A DNA stretch of 64,000 nt from Pectinophora gossypiella (Eukaryota > Arthropoda > Insecta > Lepidoptera > Gelechiidae). Below are positions 44,090 through 55,958 of this stretch, one piece after another; position 1 is the stretch's first letter; each line of letters begins with the position of its first letter. Both the position numbers and the translations under genes were made by a program. Below the pieces are notes generated by a model. That model ran no database searches. It was not told the origin of the DNA and worked only from the letters and a program-made list of their open reading frames with translations. The stretch is from assembly GCF_024362695.1 (NCBI RefSeq), contig NC_065408.1, positions 16,117,518 to 16,181,517 on the forward strand. Direction: 5' to 3'.

Positions 44090-44160
44090 TGGAATTCTAT
44101 AGTCCCTGATTACCCCGGTGGGAAATAGGCGTGAGTTTATATATGTATGTATGTATGTAT
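44090..44160 (+). repeat. LINE-C 3' end with (GTAT)n
   Basis: TATGGAATTCTATAGTCCCT, GATTACCCCGGTGGGAAATA, GGCGTGAGTTTATATATG and GTAT repeats. Confidence 0.6.
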
Positions 44161-44170
44161 TTGACACTAA

Positions 44171-44264
44171 CTCTTAACCTCTCATCTGCCGGAAGGCGGA
44201 TCTCGACCAGACACAATGTAAAATCTATTGTGTCTGGTATCTCGGCAGATGAGAGGTTACGAGT
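44171..44264. repeat. Imperfect long hairpin
   Basis: CTCTTAACCTCTCATCTGCC faces GGCAGATGAGAGGTTACGAG, and inside these CCAGACACAAT faces ATTGTGTCTGG. Small unpaired bulge at GAAGGCGGATCTC. It looks like a tiny MITE or a template-switch product. Confidence 0.7.
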
Positions 44265-44279
44265 AAGAGAGATATAATC

Positions 44280-44470
44280 TTCTTTGCGTATGGGTTGCAG
44301 AGCCGATGAACAACCTAACCAACCATGATGTCAAGGTTATTATAGACCCGCCATAGACCTTTGACATGGTTCATGTACCAACTACAGTAAGTACCCACCC
44401 ACAGGGGGAATTCTCCACCAATTCTCAGTGGAGCAGCGTGGTGGAGCTCCGTACCCCCTCTGGTTGATTA
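44280..44470. repeat. SINE-V remnant (minus) next to SINE-D remnant (plus)
   Basis: 44280-44385 has old SINE-V pieces (TGATGTCAAGGTTATTATAG, ACATGGTTCATGTACC). 44390-44470 carries GTGGAGCAGCGTGGTGGAGC and GTACCCCCTCTGGTTGATTA of SINE-D. Confidence 0.5.
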
Positions 44471-45329
44471 AAACGAGTGTAATGGGTTCGTTTGGACCAG
44501 GTCAGATTCAAAACACTTAATCGCCTAGTTGGACGTGACGAAGTTACGTTATGTTTCTGATTATGCGACAAATTGTATTATTTTAACATTATTTATTGAA
44601 AGATTAAATATATATTTATTAGTTCCGTAATTAATGACATTTTATACGAACAAACCTCCTTTTTAAGTCAGTTAAAAGACTTGAAAATTCAACAGTGTTA
44701 CTGCATTAAAACTCTTGCGAATAGGTGTTAAATCTAGATAAAACTTTTTAAATTCAGGTGAATCCACCCTTGCACGAGGTCGGGGGCACTGGCTGGTATA
44801 ATAATATGTAAAAGGAATAAAATATTAAAATTCCGAGTCGGTCGTCGACGGTCACGCGCGGGGTAGGGTTAAAATTCAACAGTTCGCGTCTCCCCTTAAT
44901 TTATTCTAACAAATTTCGGGCGGCGACGGGAAAATACACTGTTTAGTTGCGAAAATGACGACCATCTACGTTTTATTCATGAAAAAAACTGCCAATTTCG
45001 TGTCAAAACTAGAGAATCCGGTAATTTTTATAAACCTAGCAATATTTTGTGGCTTTACATTTCTCATAACTACTTATTAGCTATACCTCTGACTATCCCA
45101 ATTAGGATATAGTCATGAGCTTATTTTATGTTATTTAATAAATATCGGATAGTTTTTGTGTGTCCGTTCAAGAAGTTAATACCGTCTCAAGCAAATCTAT
45201 AATAAGACACGTGAAAAGAAATAAACAAAATTTCTAATAAAACTCCTCACTTTGATCAAAACTCTAACACAAAAATATTTGTATTCAATAGCTAAAATCG
45301 GAAATCTTGACAAAGATAATATATTTTTA

Positions 45330-45435
45330 CAGAACGTCTTATCCGCCTTAAACTACTCCAGCTTGTCACAAACTGTATAGCCTAGGAAAAGTAGCTGCAA
45401 GAAAATCCCCAGCACAGGGACCTAGACGTTCTTAA
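45330..45435 (-). repeat. LINE-D 3' fragment
   Basis: ACGTCTTATCCGCCTTAAAC, CAGCTTGTCACAAACTGTAT, ACCTAGACGTTCTTA. The final ATTTGA tail is lost. Confidence 0.6.
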
Positions 45436-45867
45436 AAAATCATCATACTAAACATTGTACCCTTTGACCCCCACTTAGCCACCGATTTAAAAAACGCGGA
45501 ACTTTTTGCGATGGTTCATGAATGCACAAGTGGTTACTCGATGAACTTCCAATTTGCATAGTAGACGCACTGACTCAGCCGCCGCTCGGAAACTAATCTT
45601 CAAAGTGATAAGTACTGACTCCTCACTTATCGGTCCTGCAGCTGACTTGAGGTTACCAACTTAGGTGGTGATAGATTGGACGTTTTAGTAAAGACATTTT
45701 ATATGTTTTTCTAACGGAAATACGAAGATAGGCGTTATAAAATCCTTTTGACTTAAACAACAATAATATAAAACTTAGCGGTTTTTCTTGTGGTATTGTC
45801 AATGTGGCATTTGCAAAAACAATTATAGTTTTGAATATTATTACCGCTTCTGTACCTGTTAAATCGT

Positions 45868-45990
45868 CAGGTTAGGTAAGCGGACCCTGTGAAAAACGGG
45901 ATAATGCTAGGGAGATGATGATAAATATTCTAATCTAATCTAATCTAGCCTACTAGATCCCACTGCTGGGCAAAGGCCTCCCCTTCCTCT
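45868..45990. repeat. SINE-B tail (plus) beside an RTE-type tail (minus)
   Basis: 45868-45925: TCAGGTTAGGTAAGCGGACC, GGGATAATGCTAGGGAGATG. 45948-45990: CCCACTGCTGGGCAAAGGCC, the LINE-B or SINE-D tail in reverse. Confidence 0.6.
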
Positions 45991-46014
45991 AAAAAAATAT
46001 ATATAATAAATATA

Positions 46015-46501
46015 CAGGGTGTTAGTGACATCGTAACGAAATACTTGAGGGGTGGTTCAGGCCATGATTCTGAGTTGATATCAAGTAGAAATTTCCGTCG
46101 AAAAAGTATGGATTGGAAAATAATTAAAAAGAAAAGAAAAATTTTCATCAATTTTTTGACACGAAATTCCACTTGATATCAACTCAGAATCATGGTCTGA
46201 ACCATCCCCCTCAGTATTCGTTACGGTGTCACTAACACCCATACCTACTTATATGGCTACCGTATGTACTTGTACGGGGTGTAAGTGTCATCGTAACAAA
46301 TACTGAGAGGGATGATTCATCTGATTATTCTGAGTAAATATCAAGTAGAATTTTCCATCGCAAAAGTATAGAATTGAAAATAATTTAAAAAAACTAAAAA
46401 AAATCATTAATTTTGCGACGGAAAATTCCACTTGATTTTAACTCAGAATCATGGTCTGAATCAACCCCGTCAGTATTCGTTACGATGTCACTAACACCCA
46501 G
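46015..46501. mobile_element. Two-unit M1 fold-back MITE, inverted relative to 829-1314
   Basis: CAGGGTGTTAGTGACATCGT at the left and its partner at the right, TATA on both sides (46011-46014, 46502-46505). The central linker (about 46236-46284) reads ACCGTATGTACTTGTACGGG, the complement of the linker in the first copy. Length 487 bp against 486 bp. Confidence 0.85.
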
Positions 46502-46815
46502 TATAATATTAATTATCGCTATTTATTTTTACAGTTAGAGGTCTTCCTCTATTGTATCAATTTTATTTAGCTTATGTTATTTGCTGTAATGCAGTCGGAT
46601 AAACATAAGAAAGCTTTCAACTAGGTAGGTAAATTATCATCGCGGAAAAAGCGTAATTTAATTACTACAGTAACATAATATACATCAATGACGTAAACGT
46701 CAACTAGGGGATTATAATTTTGACCAACTATGATAATTACTAATAATAATATATAGACAATGGGCTGTGTACCTCTTTCCATAGATTATATAGTGAATGT
46801 TGGGTATGACAGAAA

Positions 46816-46974
46816 CATGAAAGTAAGATTAATGCCGTAGAAATGACGTTGTTGCGTAGCATCTGCGTTGTTAAATTGAGTGATAGAGTGAGGAACAGTG
46901 TGATAAAAAAGAGATGTGGTGTAAAAGACGATATAGTGACTAAAATTTCATCCCTGTGTCTGTCCATCTGTTAG
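46816..46974 (+). pseudogene. LINE-C coding fragment, frame intact
   Basis: 52 codons to a TAG: HESKINAVEMTLLRSICVVK, LSDRVRNSVIKKRCGVKDDI, VTKIS. This is the region before the DNA/RNA-binding C-terminus of an RTE-like LINE protein; the same segment (CGVKENLMIRIEKGMLR) is at 63509-63586. The minus-strand 75-residue frame over the same DNA is a shadow. Confidence 0.6.
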
Positions 46975-46999
46975 CGCCATCGTAATACCAGAACGGATG

Positions 47000-48590
47000 G
47001 TCTGTACTTTGGTGATTAAAGAATTCAGGGCCTGATGATGAATAAATAAATATTCTGATAAGCATTAGTAGATAAATATTATTTTTCGCTTTTTAAAAGC
47101 ACGTTTATAGTGTTAAAGTTCTTTCTGTCAAAGCCCTATTCCACATGCCACTTACAAAAAAAAACATCGCGTTACAAAATACTTTACCGAAATGGACATA
47201 CAGCCCCGTGTTTTGTTTCACGGCTCCCGAAACCCCGGCATGCAATATTGCGAGTGACGTCATTATTCTGCACAATAACTGCAGCCTCTCCAACACGTAC
47301 GTATGCACTCGCCACTTTTAAAAACGAAACTCGGCTCATTTCGGCTGTTTCGGGGCCGTGTATGTTGATATGGTGCGGTAACTACACTATTGTAAAAATG
47401 TCAACATTGTTAAAAATAAAATACAATTGTCTTGTTTTAATTAAACAGAGTCTTCTTTTAGAATATGTCTCTTCTATCTCACTTGTAGATGTAATTTTTA
47501 AGGCTAGTGTCAATTTAAAAAAATAGTTATCATTCGTTTGTAAAGATATTTTTTGTTAAATTATCCTTACATAACGAACTTGCATAGTATGCGTGAGTAA
47601 CGGGCTTATATTGTATGCGTGCGTAGCCGGCTAATGCGTAGTAAGTTGGCTCATGCGTGCGAAGCGGACACATGCGTAGCGTGCGAAAACATAGCGGCAA
47701 CATGCGTAGCACTACTAGCACTGCAATAATGAAATGGATTTATTAAGAAGTCGGGTTACTGCTCACATTTATTCACTAGAGTTTCTGAATTTTGCGAACC
47801 AAAGCTCCCAGAGTGGGTAATATTGGAGCAATTACAACGGAATTTTTTTGGCTCTGTCTATAAAGTTTTTAATGACATCGTGCCATTTTATTTCATTATT
47901 ATTTCCACCGCGGTAGAAAATTTTAAACGCTATTTGGTGTTTAAAATATTTTTATATTTTTTAAGTACCAATAATTGCATTTTTTAAATACAAATTTTGT
48001 AGACAAATGCTTACTTCTCTTTTGAACTGAGAGTAAATAAAAACTATTGCTCATCATTCTCGGCTTGTCGTGAAAACCGGCTCTGAAACCTCTTCAAACA
48101 TGATCATGACACGAACGCCGTAACTTATCTCATGCGCACTTATTCCAGGCGCATTAGTTGTGGATTTTAGAACAACTTCGGTCTTTGATCATATAAAATA
48201 ATTTGGTTTATCCATCTCAGGACTAAGATAGGTAGCAAATGTCGCCGCAAGTCGTTTTCGCGGCCTAAGGATTATGGTCTGATATATGGTCTGAAGGCAA
48301 CACAGAAACAAAACAATTTCTACAACAACAATTCACGCCACAGCAGGCCGCACACAATGAATCATTCCTCAAAACGTTTTTAACTCTTAGCTAAATCTCC
48401 TATATTAAATGAGTGCGCAGACGATAAATCAAGTAACAAAAAGCTTAAGAACTCATGACACATCAGAGTTAACCTAAGACAATAATAAATCTAGTAGGAC
48501 GACACGTCGTCATTTTATCTTCAACAGACGTTGATTGATCATCTCAACTGTTTAGAGATGGGATCACCTAATACCAGTGGGTGAGAATAA
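47000..48590. other. gene-free stretch
   Basis: The 138-codon frame at 47110-47526 has no known domain and no splice support. 47570-47720 has loose repeats of CATGCGTAGC. Nothing else is recognised. Confidence 0.4.
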
Positions 48591-48599
48591 TAGCTATTT

Positions 48600-48715
48600 C
48601 AGCCAGACTTTTCACACAGGATTGATATCACTAGTTTCCAGGATTTATACCTGGTTATTAGCAATAAGCTCGTCCACTATTACATGGAACTTAAACATAG
48701 CTGACAATGTGAGGT
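48600..48715 (+). repeat. SINE-C 3' part
   Basis: TAGTTTCCAGGATTTATACC, GTTATTAGCAATAAGCTCGT, ATTACATGGAACTTAAACAT. Matches 61990-62063 without its head. Confidence 0.55.
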
Positions 48716-48962
48716 TGTATTTAATATACACGTCTGCGTACTCTTCTGGGGAGACAGGCTTATACTAATGTGATGTTTGATTATTGTTGGGTTAGTTAGG
48801 TACCATGTAGGTATTTGGAGAAGACTGCTGCGCCAGTGCAATAATTGTCCTACTTTTTCGATTTCATTTTCTCTTTGTGACATAGAGCGTCACAGCACTA
48901 AAGTCTGTCTCGGTGCTCAAAATTATACTCTAAGATGGTAGGTGAAAATAAGAAATATATAC

Positions 48963-49454
48963 GTCGTGGCCAGATCTTAGAATTGATCATTTCATGATGT
49001 GCTCGATTATTTCATTCGTTGGCCACATCATGCTGTAGTTTAGCCAGATCAATGAACAAAAAACGTTTAACGATATGAGCAACTAAATGCATGATTACTT
49101 CAGGATATGGCCAAACGTTGGCAATCATAATATCGTAAAATTAGTAACAGTATCCACCGGTAGTGGCGCTAGTGTAGATTATAATTTAAAACTTGATTGA
49201 TATTATAATCGATGAATCGATGTAATTGTACAAATTTTCCATATCGATTAGGTAAATAATTTTTAACCAAAGAAATTAATCGATTCTTCGCACTTTTATT
49301 ACACCACATAGCATGGACACCGCTTACATTAACGATATGGCCAAACGTCGATTGAATTGACGCTTCAACGATATGGTCAACTTAAAAAATGTGACCATTT
49401 CATGAAATGGTCGAACACATCATGAAATGATCAATTCTAAGATCTGGCCACGAC
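48963..49454. mobile_element. 492-bp MITE with 39-bp inverted repeats and internal motif array
   Basis: Ends read inward GTCGTGGCCAGATCTTAGAA and agree exactly for about 39 bp. ATATA lies at both outer edges (48957-48961, 49455-49459). Inside, GATATGGCCAAACGT-like words occur near 49101, 49336 and in altered form near 49073 and 49371. No coding capacity. Confidence 0.75.
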
Positions 49455-49799
49455 ATATAATAATGCGACAAGTCACTACGGAGATATTGCATAACAAGTA
49501 TAAATTAACAGTTACTTAGATACTAATTATTCCCATCCCAACGTATTTACTCAGTCGGAGCTAACCCCCACTTCATTTATTAAGGGGAACGAATTAAACT
49601 CATTTGTTTCGGCAATTCATTTATTACCTTCTTATAGTGTCGGACGTGTAAAGAAAAGGTGGCATTGTCAAAATTATGGGAGCATAATTTATTTCATAAA
49701 AAAAACCCCAGGCTCCAGGGGGAACAGAGTAAAAAAATAAATAATAAAAAAGTTTATTTAGGTAAAACCTACGACACAGATATACATAGAGTCATCTTC

Positions 49800-50065
49800 T
49801 CCGCCTTTCACTGAGGCAATGCAGGACGGATGGAGCAAGTCATAGGGACAGACAGGGGCAGCAGTAACTGTACTATTGAGAGGCGGAGGACAGGACTCCT
49901 AGAACGGCTTTGAAAAATAATATACTTTGGCGCCATCCCACTCGCGTCAAACAGAGTACTGCGGAGCGGAAGGCAAGGGGAAACCACTGCAATTTTTTTC
50001 CCTAAAAAATGAAGCATGGAGAGTGCTACAGCGACAAGAGCGTGGCTCTTAAATTAATGATGATT
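49800..50065 (+). repeat. Non-autonomous LINE-A-related element
   Basis: GGCAGCAGTAACTGTACTAT, AACAGAGTACTGCGGAGCGG, AAGGCAAGGGGAAACCACTG, then AGTGCTACAGCGACAAGAGC, GTGGCTCTTAAATTAATGAT. Same order as 11500-11766. Non-coding. Confidence 0.6.
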
Positions 50066-50337
50066 AATTTTATTAAATAGACAGACGGACAGATACATCT
50101 CATGCTTCTAATTCCTACCAGATGGGAATAGCATAGTGATATTACCGTGTGTCCTTTGGTTAGCTCAATTTTGTAGTCCTAATTTACTTCGCCTAAAATT
50201 ATTCAGTAAAAGAAATACGGCTAAGTGAGAGTAAGATCAAAATAAGGCAAAATAATGTAGTGTGCAATATTTTGAGGCGTAAAATTTGTATGACTTGTAT
50301 GAATTTGTATGATAAATAAAAATAGGAAAAAAATATA

Positions 50338-50415
50338 ATAAATATATTTTCCCTAAAAAGTAGCATGGAGAATGCTACACCGGCAAGAGCGTAGCTCTTA
50401 AATTAATGATGGATT
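50338..50415 (+). repeat. LINE-A-related 3' end
   Basis: TTTTCCCTAAAAAGTAGCAT, GGAGAATGCTACACCGGCAA, GAGCGTAGCTCTTAAATTAA. Confidence 0.65.
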
Positions 50416-50559
50416 CAGGTATTACAACGTGTTGGTAAAATAATCACTTAATAATGATTATGTAACGTATTTTCTTAAAAAATCCAATAAGGAAATGTTA
50501 CTAATGCAATTACCTATGAAGTGATCCCTGAAATGAATTTCCACGATTTAGGTATGTCC

Positions 50560-50870
50560 GGGCGGATAATAAACATAAAAACGTAAACAGCCTATATATG
50601 TCCCATATATGGTACTGTTGGGCGGATAATACATAACATAACATAAAATATAAACAGCCTGTATACGTCCCACTGCTGGGCACAGGCCTCCCCTCAATCA
50701 ACCGGAGGGGGTATGGAGCATACTCCACCACGCTGCTCCACTGTGGGTTGGTGGAGGTGTTTTTCGGCTAATAGCCGGAACCAACGGCTTAACGTGCCCT
50801 CCGAAGTACGGAATCATCTTACTTTTTCGGACAATCAGGTGATTCAAGCCTGAACAGAGCGAATAATAGA
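50560..50870 (-). mobile_element. SINE-D, head missing
   Basis: On the minus strand: GGCTTGAATCACCTGATTGT, the shared SINE core TTCGGAGGGCACGTTAAGCC, GTTGGTTCCGGCTATTAGCC, GTGGAGCAGCGTGGTGGAGT, CTCCGGTTGATTGAGGGGAG and a tail GCCCAGCAGTGGGACGTATA. The tail is close to the LINE-B end. Confidence 0.65.
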
Positions 50871-50879
50871 AAATTTTAT

Positions 50880-52860
50880 TTTTTTCTCTTCATCTCACAC
50901 CCCACATGACACTGACTTGACATAACATATGGGGTAACCAATATATACCTACTCGAAAGTAAATCCATCACATGATAACCTAAGTACCCACACCTTACCA
51001 AGTAACCTGTGGTGAGCCGTGTCGCAGTCTATAATGGCCGAGCCAAGTGTGTTAGTGAAAACTGCGCTTAAGATAAACACATGAAACTTATTCTCAAAAT
51101 ATTCAAATACGATTTTTAGAACTGGTTTAAATTTTTCCATTTCTCAGAGGCAAGTTGAAGGCTGCTCCGGCAGCCACTATAAAACCATTATACAGCCTCT
51201 GTCCGTCGGCGTGGCGATTCGTCAACGTCATATTCGCGAGATAAACGCTATTTTGTAATATCTCCTTAGATTTATGATGCTCCCTAATGCCACACACTTA
51301 ACTCGATTACTTAGCCGGCTTTATAATCTTTTAGAGATATATTTTTGGTGAACGTAAGAAGCTCGATTGTTTTCCCTTTAAGACGTTTTAATAACTTATA
51401 ATATTAAATCAATTAATTCACGAAATATAAAGTCAATGCATTGAGTTAAACAAAATCTTTGCTATGTATAGCCGGGTTTAATATTAAGGTAGGTTACAAC
51501 AATTTATTTTACATATTAACGTACTATATTAAAATACCATAAGCGCAATTTGCAAATTAAGATTTCAATATAAATGTACACTGAAGATCTCGCTGTTTGG
51601 CTGTATGTTCCCTTGCCCTTTCTTACGGGATTCGAGAATAAAATTAAAAAAAAAAGCTACTAATCAAAACGTACTATTTCAGATTGTGTTTGCGCGGGAA
51701 AAGCTTCGTTTTCGAGCTGATAAGGTGAAAAGTTATCTAACTTCTTAAAAACCTCATTACGTCTGAAGCCATGGAATTAGAATTGGTTTTTTGTTGCACT
51801 AAAACTATAACTTACTTCATCATCATCAGCCGTACGACGCCCACTGCTGGGCATAGGCCTCTCCCAACTTACTTACAAGATTATTTTTTGGGCATTACCT
51901 GAAACCTGCTTTTTATTTCATTTATAGTTTTTATTAATTCTCTAGATTAGATTTGTTTGGTCGTTAATATAGCTAATGAGACTTTTAGCTACCGTTTTTT
52001 TTTTTGACGTGACTTGTTTAATCGGTAACTACCGTTTTAGTTTGATCTGAATATTTACACAATTTTATTAGTCGCTTTTTACTTTTCTAATTACAATTAG
52101 GGAAACGAACTTATCTACATTTTCACGGAATTTGATTTTCCTCTAACAACCGTTACACTAAGGTGATAGCCCTTAGCGGTCCCCATCTGTACGGCCTAGT
52201 AGGCCGAGGCAAACATTTAATAAATCAAGTTACAAAATTAACAATCCGCAGTGAAGTAACTTAGCAGAGTATGCTCAGATACAACACAGTACAAAACTTA
52301 CTTCATAAGACAAAAATTACACAAAAGATGTGGGTTTTTATATAAAAATACATGGTTATTACTTTGGCGTATTTGAACAGTAAACTTGAGTATTCTGGTC
52401 CTGTTCATTAATCCTTTCGCATACCTTTCAAAAGTCGGAGCTCGGTTTTATAAAATTCAAAGACTGAAGTCCTTCAGACACATTATGAATATTAATTATT
52501 ATTCAGTTCATTACTTATTTCATGGCCGCCATTAATTTTGATTTTAAAACTGTATTTCAGCAGAAAACTTCATCACAAGCTATTTTTCATTTAAAATAGG
52601 TTTGTGTTTGACTACAATCTCACGTAGCGGTAATTCAAGATGTGGCCTGAAGTGGTAATGAATACCTTGTCTGGACAGTAGTTCCTAGTCAGCTACGGCC
52701 GAAGCTTACTACCGGCTAATGGGTTACTCAATTGAAACTACGCAGAGACAGCGGATACGGATCTGTGCGAATCCAACGTGTTTACGTTTTTACAATAACA
52801 TTTTCATTATCATTCAAAATTTACTTTTCAAAGACAGTGTTTTTTTTTTTATTTTCTCTC
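50880..52860. other. gene-free stretch with small repeat pieces
   Basis: 50985-51060 matches the GAGCCGTGTCGC repeat of 6395-6480. 51815-51870 is a LINE-B tail in reverse (CATCATCATCAGCCGTACGA, CGCCCACTGCTGGGCATAGG). Nothing else is recognised. Confidence 0.45.
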
Positions 52861-52864
52861 TCTT

Positions 52865-53175
52865 TTAATTTAAGAGCTGGGCTCTTGTCGGTTGAGTAAT
52901 CGCCATTCCTCTCTTCTTCCCCCCCAAAACCTTCACCTTTTGATACGATACGACTTGCACCTTCTCTTTTATTTGTTTCATAAATGTTCTCCTTGGTCTA
53001 CCCCTTTCTCTCTTCTCTTCAATTTTTCCTTCTATGATGTTTGTTATAAATGAATCGTGTCGTAGCAGGTGGCCAATAATATTTTGTCTCCGGTTCTCTA
53101 TAGTCCTCAATATGGTTCTATCAGTCCAGCTTATACCCTCCATCCTTCGCCAACACCACATCTCAAAACATTTAT
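52865..53175 (-). pseudogene. LINE-A protein C-terminus, internal deletion and frameshift
   Basis: The minus strand reads FEMWCWRRMEGISWTDRTIL, IGHLLRHDSFITNIIEGK, RGRPRRTFMKQIKEKVQVV. Compared with 5832-6329 it lacks about 15 residues after the ISWTDR segment and loses the HRQERGS end by frameshift. Confirms the family and its decay. Confidence 0.75.
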
Positions 53176-53509
53176 TAAATACAAAACAACGTACAGATAT
53201 CCACACAAACACACACACAGACACACGGATACAGGGACAGTGATTTGAATATTGTAAAAAGTTTATTATAAGGTTAATAACTAAGACGACTACTGCATGA
53301 GAATAATCGCGTTAGAACCAATATTAGACAGCCAAATTACTGAAATTGTATTAACGAATTGTTTATTAAATGCATTTAGGACCCCGAGCCGAAATTTTTC
53401 CCCTCCCTCCCTCATAAAAATATCTGTTATACGTTTCTGTAGGCCTTTTTCAAGTTCCAAAATAACTAATGGATTTGATTGGTATAAAATATAATTCGTC
53501 TAGCATTGT

Positions 53510-53815
53510 CCTGTTTTTCACAGGGTCCGCTTACCTAACCTGAAGATTTGTCAGGTCCGGTTTTTACAGAAGCAACTGCCTGTCTGACCTTCCAACCCAC
53601 GAAGGGAAAACCAGCCCAATACATGTTAGGTCACATACCTTCGAAAATGCATTTCCTGGGAATGTGGGTTTCCGTTTACCGCCGAGCACGTGATAATAAT
53701 TTATGATCCAAACATGAATTCGAAAACAAATTCGACAATTATTGCTTTAGGCCGGATTCGAACCTGCGACCTCAAAGTGAGAGCCAACCGTTCTACCAAC
53801 TGGGCTACCACGACT
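53510..53815 (-). mobile_element. SINE-B, near full length
   Basis: On the minus strand: head TGGTAGCCCAGTTGGTAGAA and an exact B-box GGTTCGAATCC, then the usual SINE-B modules to TCACAGGG-complement at 53518. The best preserved promoter among the SINE-B copies. Confidence 0.8.
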
Positions 53816-54154
53816 CTAAAATATAATTAACACATACAATCTAACTGAAACTTTGTAACGAACAGATTAAAGTCTGATAGAATATTCCCTAGGTATATAT
53901 GATATAGGAATATTTGACAGCTCCCGTTGTGTCCACCGCATTCACCCTAACAATTTACCGCGTATTAACAAGACGGTATTGTATCGGTACAATGCGGGCC
54001 AACGCAAACTGCTCAACCATTGTTAACCCGGCACTCACTGCAGCCTTCATTACCCGTCTGTGGGTGATGGTATCTACTTGAACTATGATGTGGACTACTG
54101 ACGCATGATGGTCAGATACGTGTACTCTGAAGTGAACTTTGTTATCATTAAAGT

Positions 54155-54302
54155 GTACAGCCATGAGCAATATAATGTACCCACTTAAGGACTCTGTCGC
54201 ACTAACATATTTGACATTTGGTGAGACTTTCAGTTCAATTTGTCATAAAAGTTAATGTGACATGGTACCAAAGTGTATACATATTAATGCTCTTGACCGT
54301 AC
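54155..54302. mobile_element. Uninterrupted M3 MITE (empty site for 7004-7905)
   Basis: GTACAGCCATGAGCAATATA at the left, CTCTTGACCGTAC at the right, 148 bp. It matches the two outer parts of 6882-7934 but has GTGTATACAT where that copy carries the 902-bp insertion. Confidence 0.75.
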
Positions 54303-54303
54303 A

Positions 54304-54462
54304 CAGGGTGTTAGTGATATCGTAACGAAAACTTTGAGGGATGATTCAGATCATGATTCTGAACTGGAAACAAGTGAAATTTTCCATCGCAATAGTATGG
54401 AACTGAAAATAATAAAAAAAAAAACACAAATGTTTATCTCATAACCATGGTCTGAATCATCC
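54304..54462. repeat. M1 MITE, right end lost
   Basis: CAGGGTGTTAGTGATATCGT through ACCATGGTCTGAATCATCCC, then it stops where a SINE-5S begins. The final 30 bp are absent. Confidence 0.65.
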
Positions 54463-54705
54463 CCATCATCATCATCATCATCAGCCCATTAACGTCCCCA
54501 TTGCTGGGGCACGGGCCTTCCCTATGGATGGGTAGGGAGATCGGGCCTTAAACCATCACGCGGGCCCAGTGCGGATTGATGGTTATTAACGACTGCTAAT
54601 GCAGCCGGGACCAACGGCTTAACGTGCCTTCCGAAGCACGGAGGAGCTCGAGATGAAAACTTTTTTTTTGTGGTCACCCATCCTATGACCGGCTTTTGCG
54701 AAAGT
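54463..54705 (-). mobile_element. SINE-5S, tRNA head missing
   Basis: (ATC)n, AGCCCATTAACGTCCCCATT, the shared core, TTTTTTTTTGTGGTCACCCA and a partial 5S-like module ending at GCGAAAGTTGAA. 5'-truncated inside the 5S part. Confidence 0.75.
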
Positions 54706-54804
54706 TGAAATGAGCCGTAGCACAGTATTATTTTCATTACTGGAAACAGAAATCAAATAACTACTTACTTAACAAATCCTTATATTATCTACTTAGTGAA
54801 TCCG

Positions 54805-55110
54805 TGATAGTCCTGTTCGGAGCACGCATGAATTACATCGTAGTGTCGCAGGTTCGAATCTTGGCTCGGGCTCTAAACCACTGAAATCGACTTAGAAAGT
54901 ATGACTTGGTTTGAGTTTGGTTTGCCAATAAGGCCGCCTGTTGTGCTTTTCTGTATACGTTGTCCTTATCTCTGTATTTTGTGTCCATTGTGCTCAATAA
55001 AGTATTTTATCTATCTATCTATCTTGATATTTGAATGATAGATAATTGATATCACGTGGTTTCCAGGATTTGTGCGCGGTTAGTAGCAATAGGATCCCCC
55101 CTAAATTATA
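54805..55110 (+). repeat. SINE-C interrupted by a LINE tail
   Basis: 54805-54900 has CTGTTCGGAGCACGCATGAA, GGTTCGAATC and GCTCTAAACCACTGAAAT; 55030-55110 continues with TATCACGTGGTTTCCAGGAT. Between them 54910-55022 is a LINE-G tail (AATAAGGCCGCCTGTTGTGC, CTCAATAAAG) ending in TCTA repeats. Confidence 0.6.
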
Positions 55111-55267
55111 TAAGTATGAGACATATATAAATGGCGCAGTGTACACAATATATATACCAAACACCTCTTCCTAATCCTTCAGAGGTACAGGCGAGATGCT
55201 ACGTATTTAATATATACATAGAGCCTGTCCAGATGGGGCGTTTTACGCGCGTTTTCGTACAGTCATT

Positions 55268-55511
55268 ACAGTGTCACTAACACCCATACCTACATGTATG
55301 GCTACGTGTACGTACTTGTACGGGGTGTAAGTGACATCGTAACGAATACTGAGAGGGATGATTCAGCTTGTTTTTCGGAGTTAATATAATTGACTTAAAA
55401 ATAATTTAAAAAAACAAAAAAAAATTCATGAATTTTGCCACGGAAAATTTCACTTGATATCAACTCAGAATCATCCCCCTCAGTATTCGTTACGATGTCA
55501 CTAAGATCTTG
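55268..55511. mobile_element. M1 MITE: linker plus one unit
   Basis: Starts in the last 10 bp of a unit (GTGTCACTAACACCC), keeps the linker GTACGTACTTGTACGGGG, then one full palindrome. It is a truncated form of the two-unit element in the 46015-46501 orientation. Confidence 0.7.
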
Positions 55512-55547
55512 TATAATTGAGTTGTGAGACTGTTCTTTGTTTGGTAA

Positions 55548-55700
55548 GGACGTTTACGTCATTTCGCAAGGTGTTATGGTTGAGGAGGAGTAAAGAACCT
55601 GCAGAAGCAAGAAAAGTATGTCAGGATCGAAGCGGATGGAATTCCGTAGTCTCTTCTTGCTCTAGTGGGAAATAGGCGTGAGTTTTTATATATAGATATT
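55548..55700. repeat. LINE-D scrap (minus) then LINE-C 3' end (plus)
   Basis: 55555-55590: ACGTCATTTCGCAAGGTGTT is the complement of the LINE-D untranslated end at 34905-34925. 55600-55690: GAAGCAAGAAAAGTATGTCA, GGATCGAAGCGGATGGAATT and GGGAAATAGGCGTGAGTT belong to LINE-C. Confidence 0.6.
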
Positions 55701-55958
55701 TATAATTTTCATTTCATTAATGAATCCCTTGGTACTTTTTACATAGAAAAGATTTACATTAAAACAAGCTACAATCTCTCTAAAGATACAGCTGCAAGAG
55801 AAAAAAATTACCTAATGCTTGAAAAATAAGCTTACATAAACACAGGCTTAAAATTTCCACAGAGGCATCTTAGAGCGAGCTTCCTTTTCACCTGATGTGG
55901 CGCAAGTGATAAGATGAATGAACTTTGCATTTTATTTTTTAGATTTACGATGATTATT

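Noticed and set aside
47110..47526. 138-codon plus-strand frame
   Set aside because: No family motif; codon use looks random and no exon partners were found.
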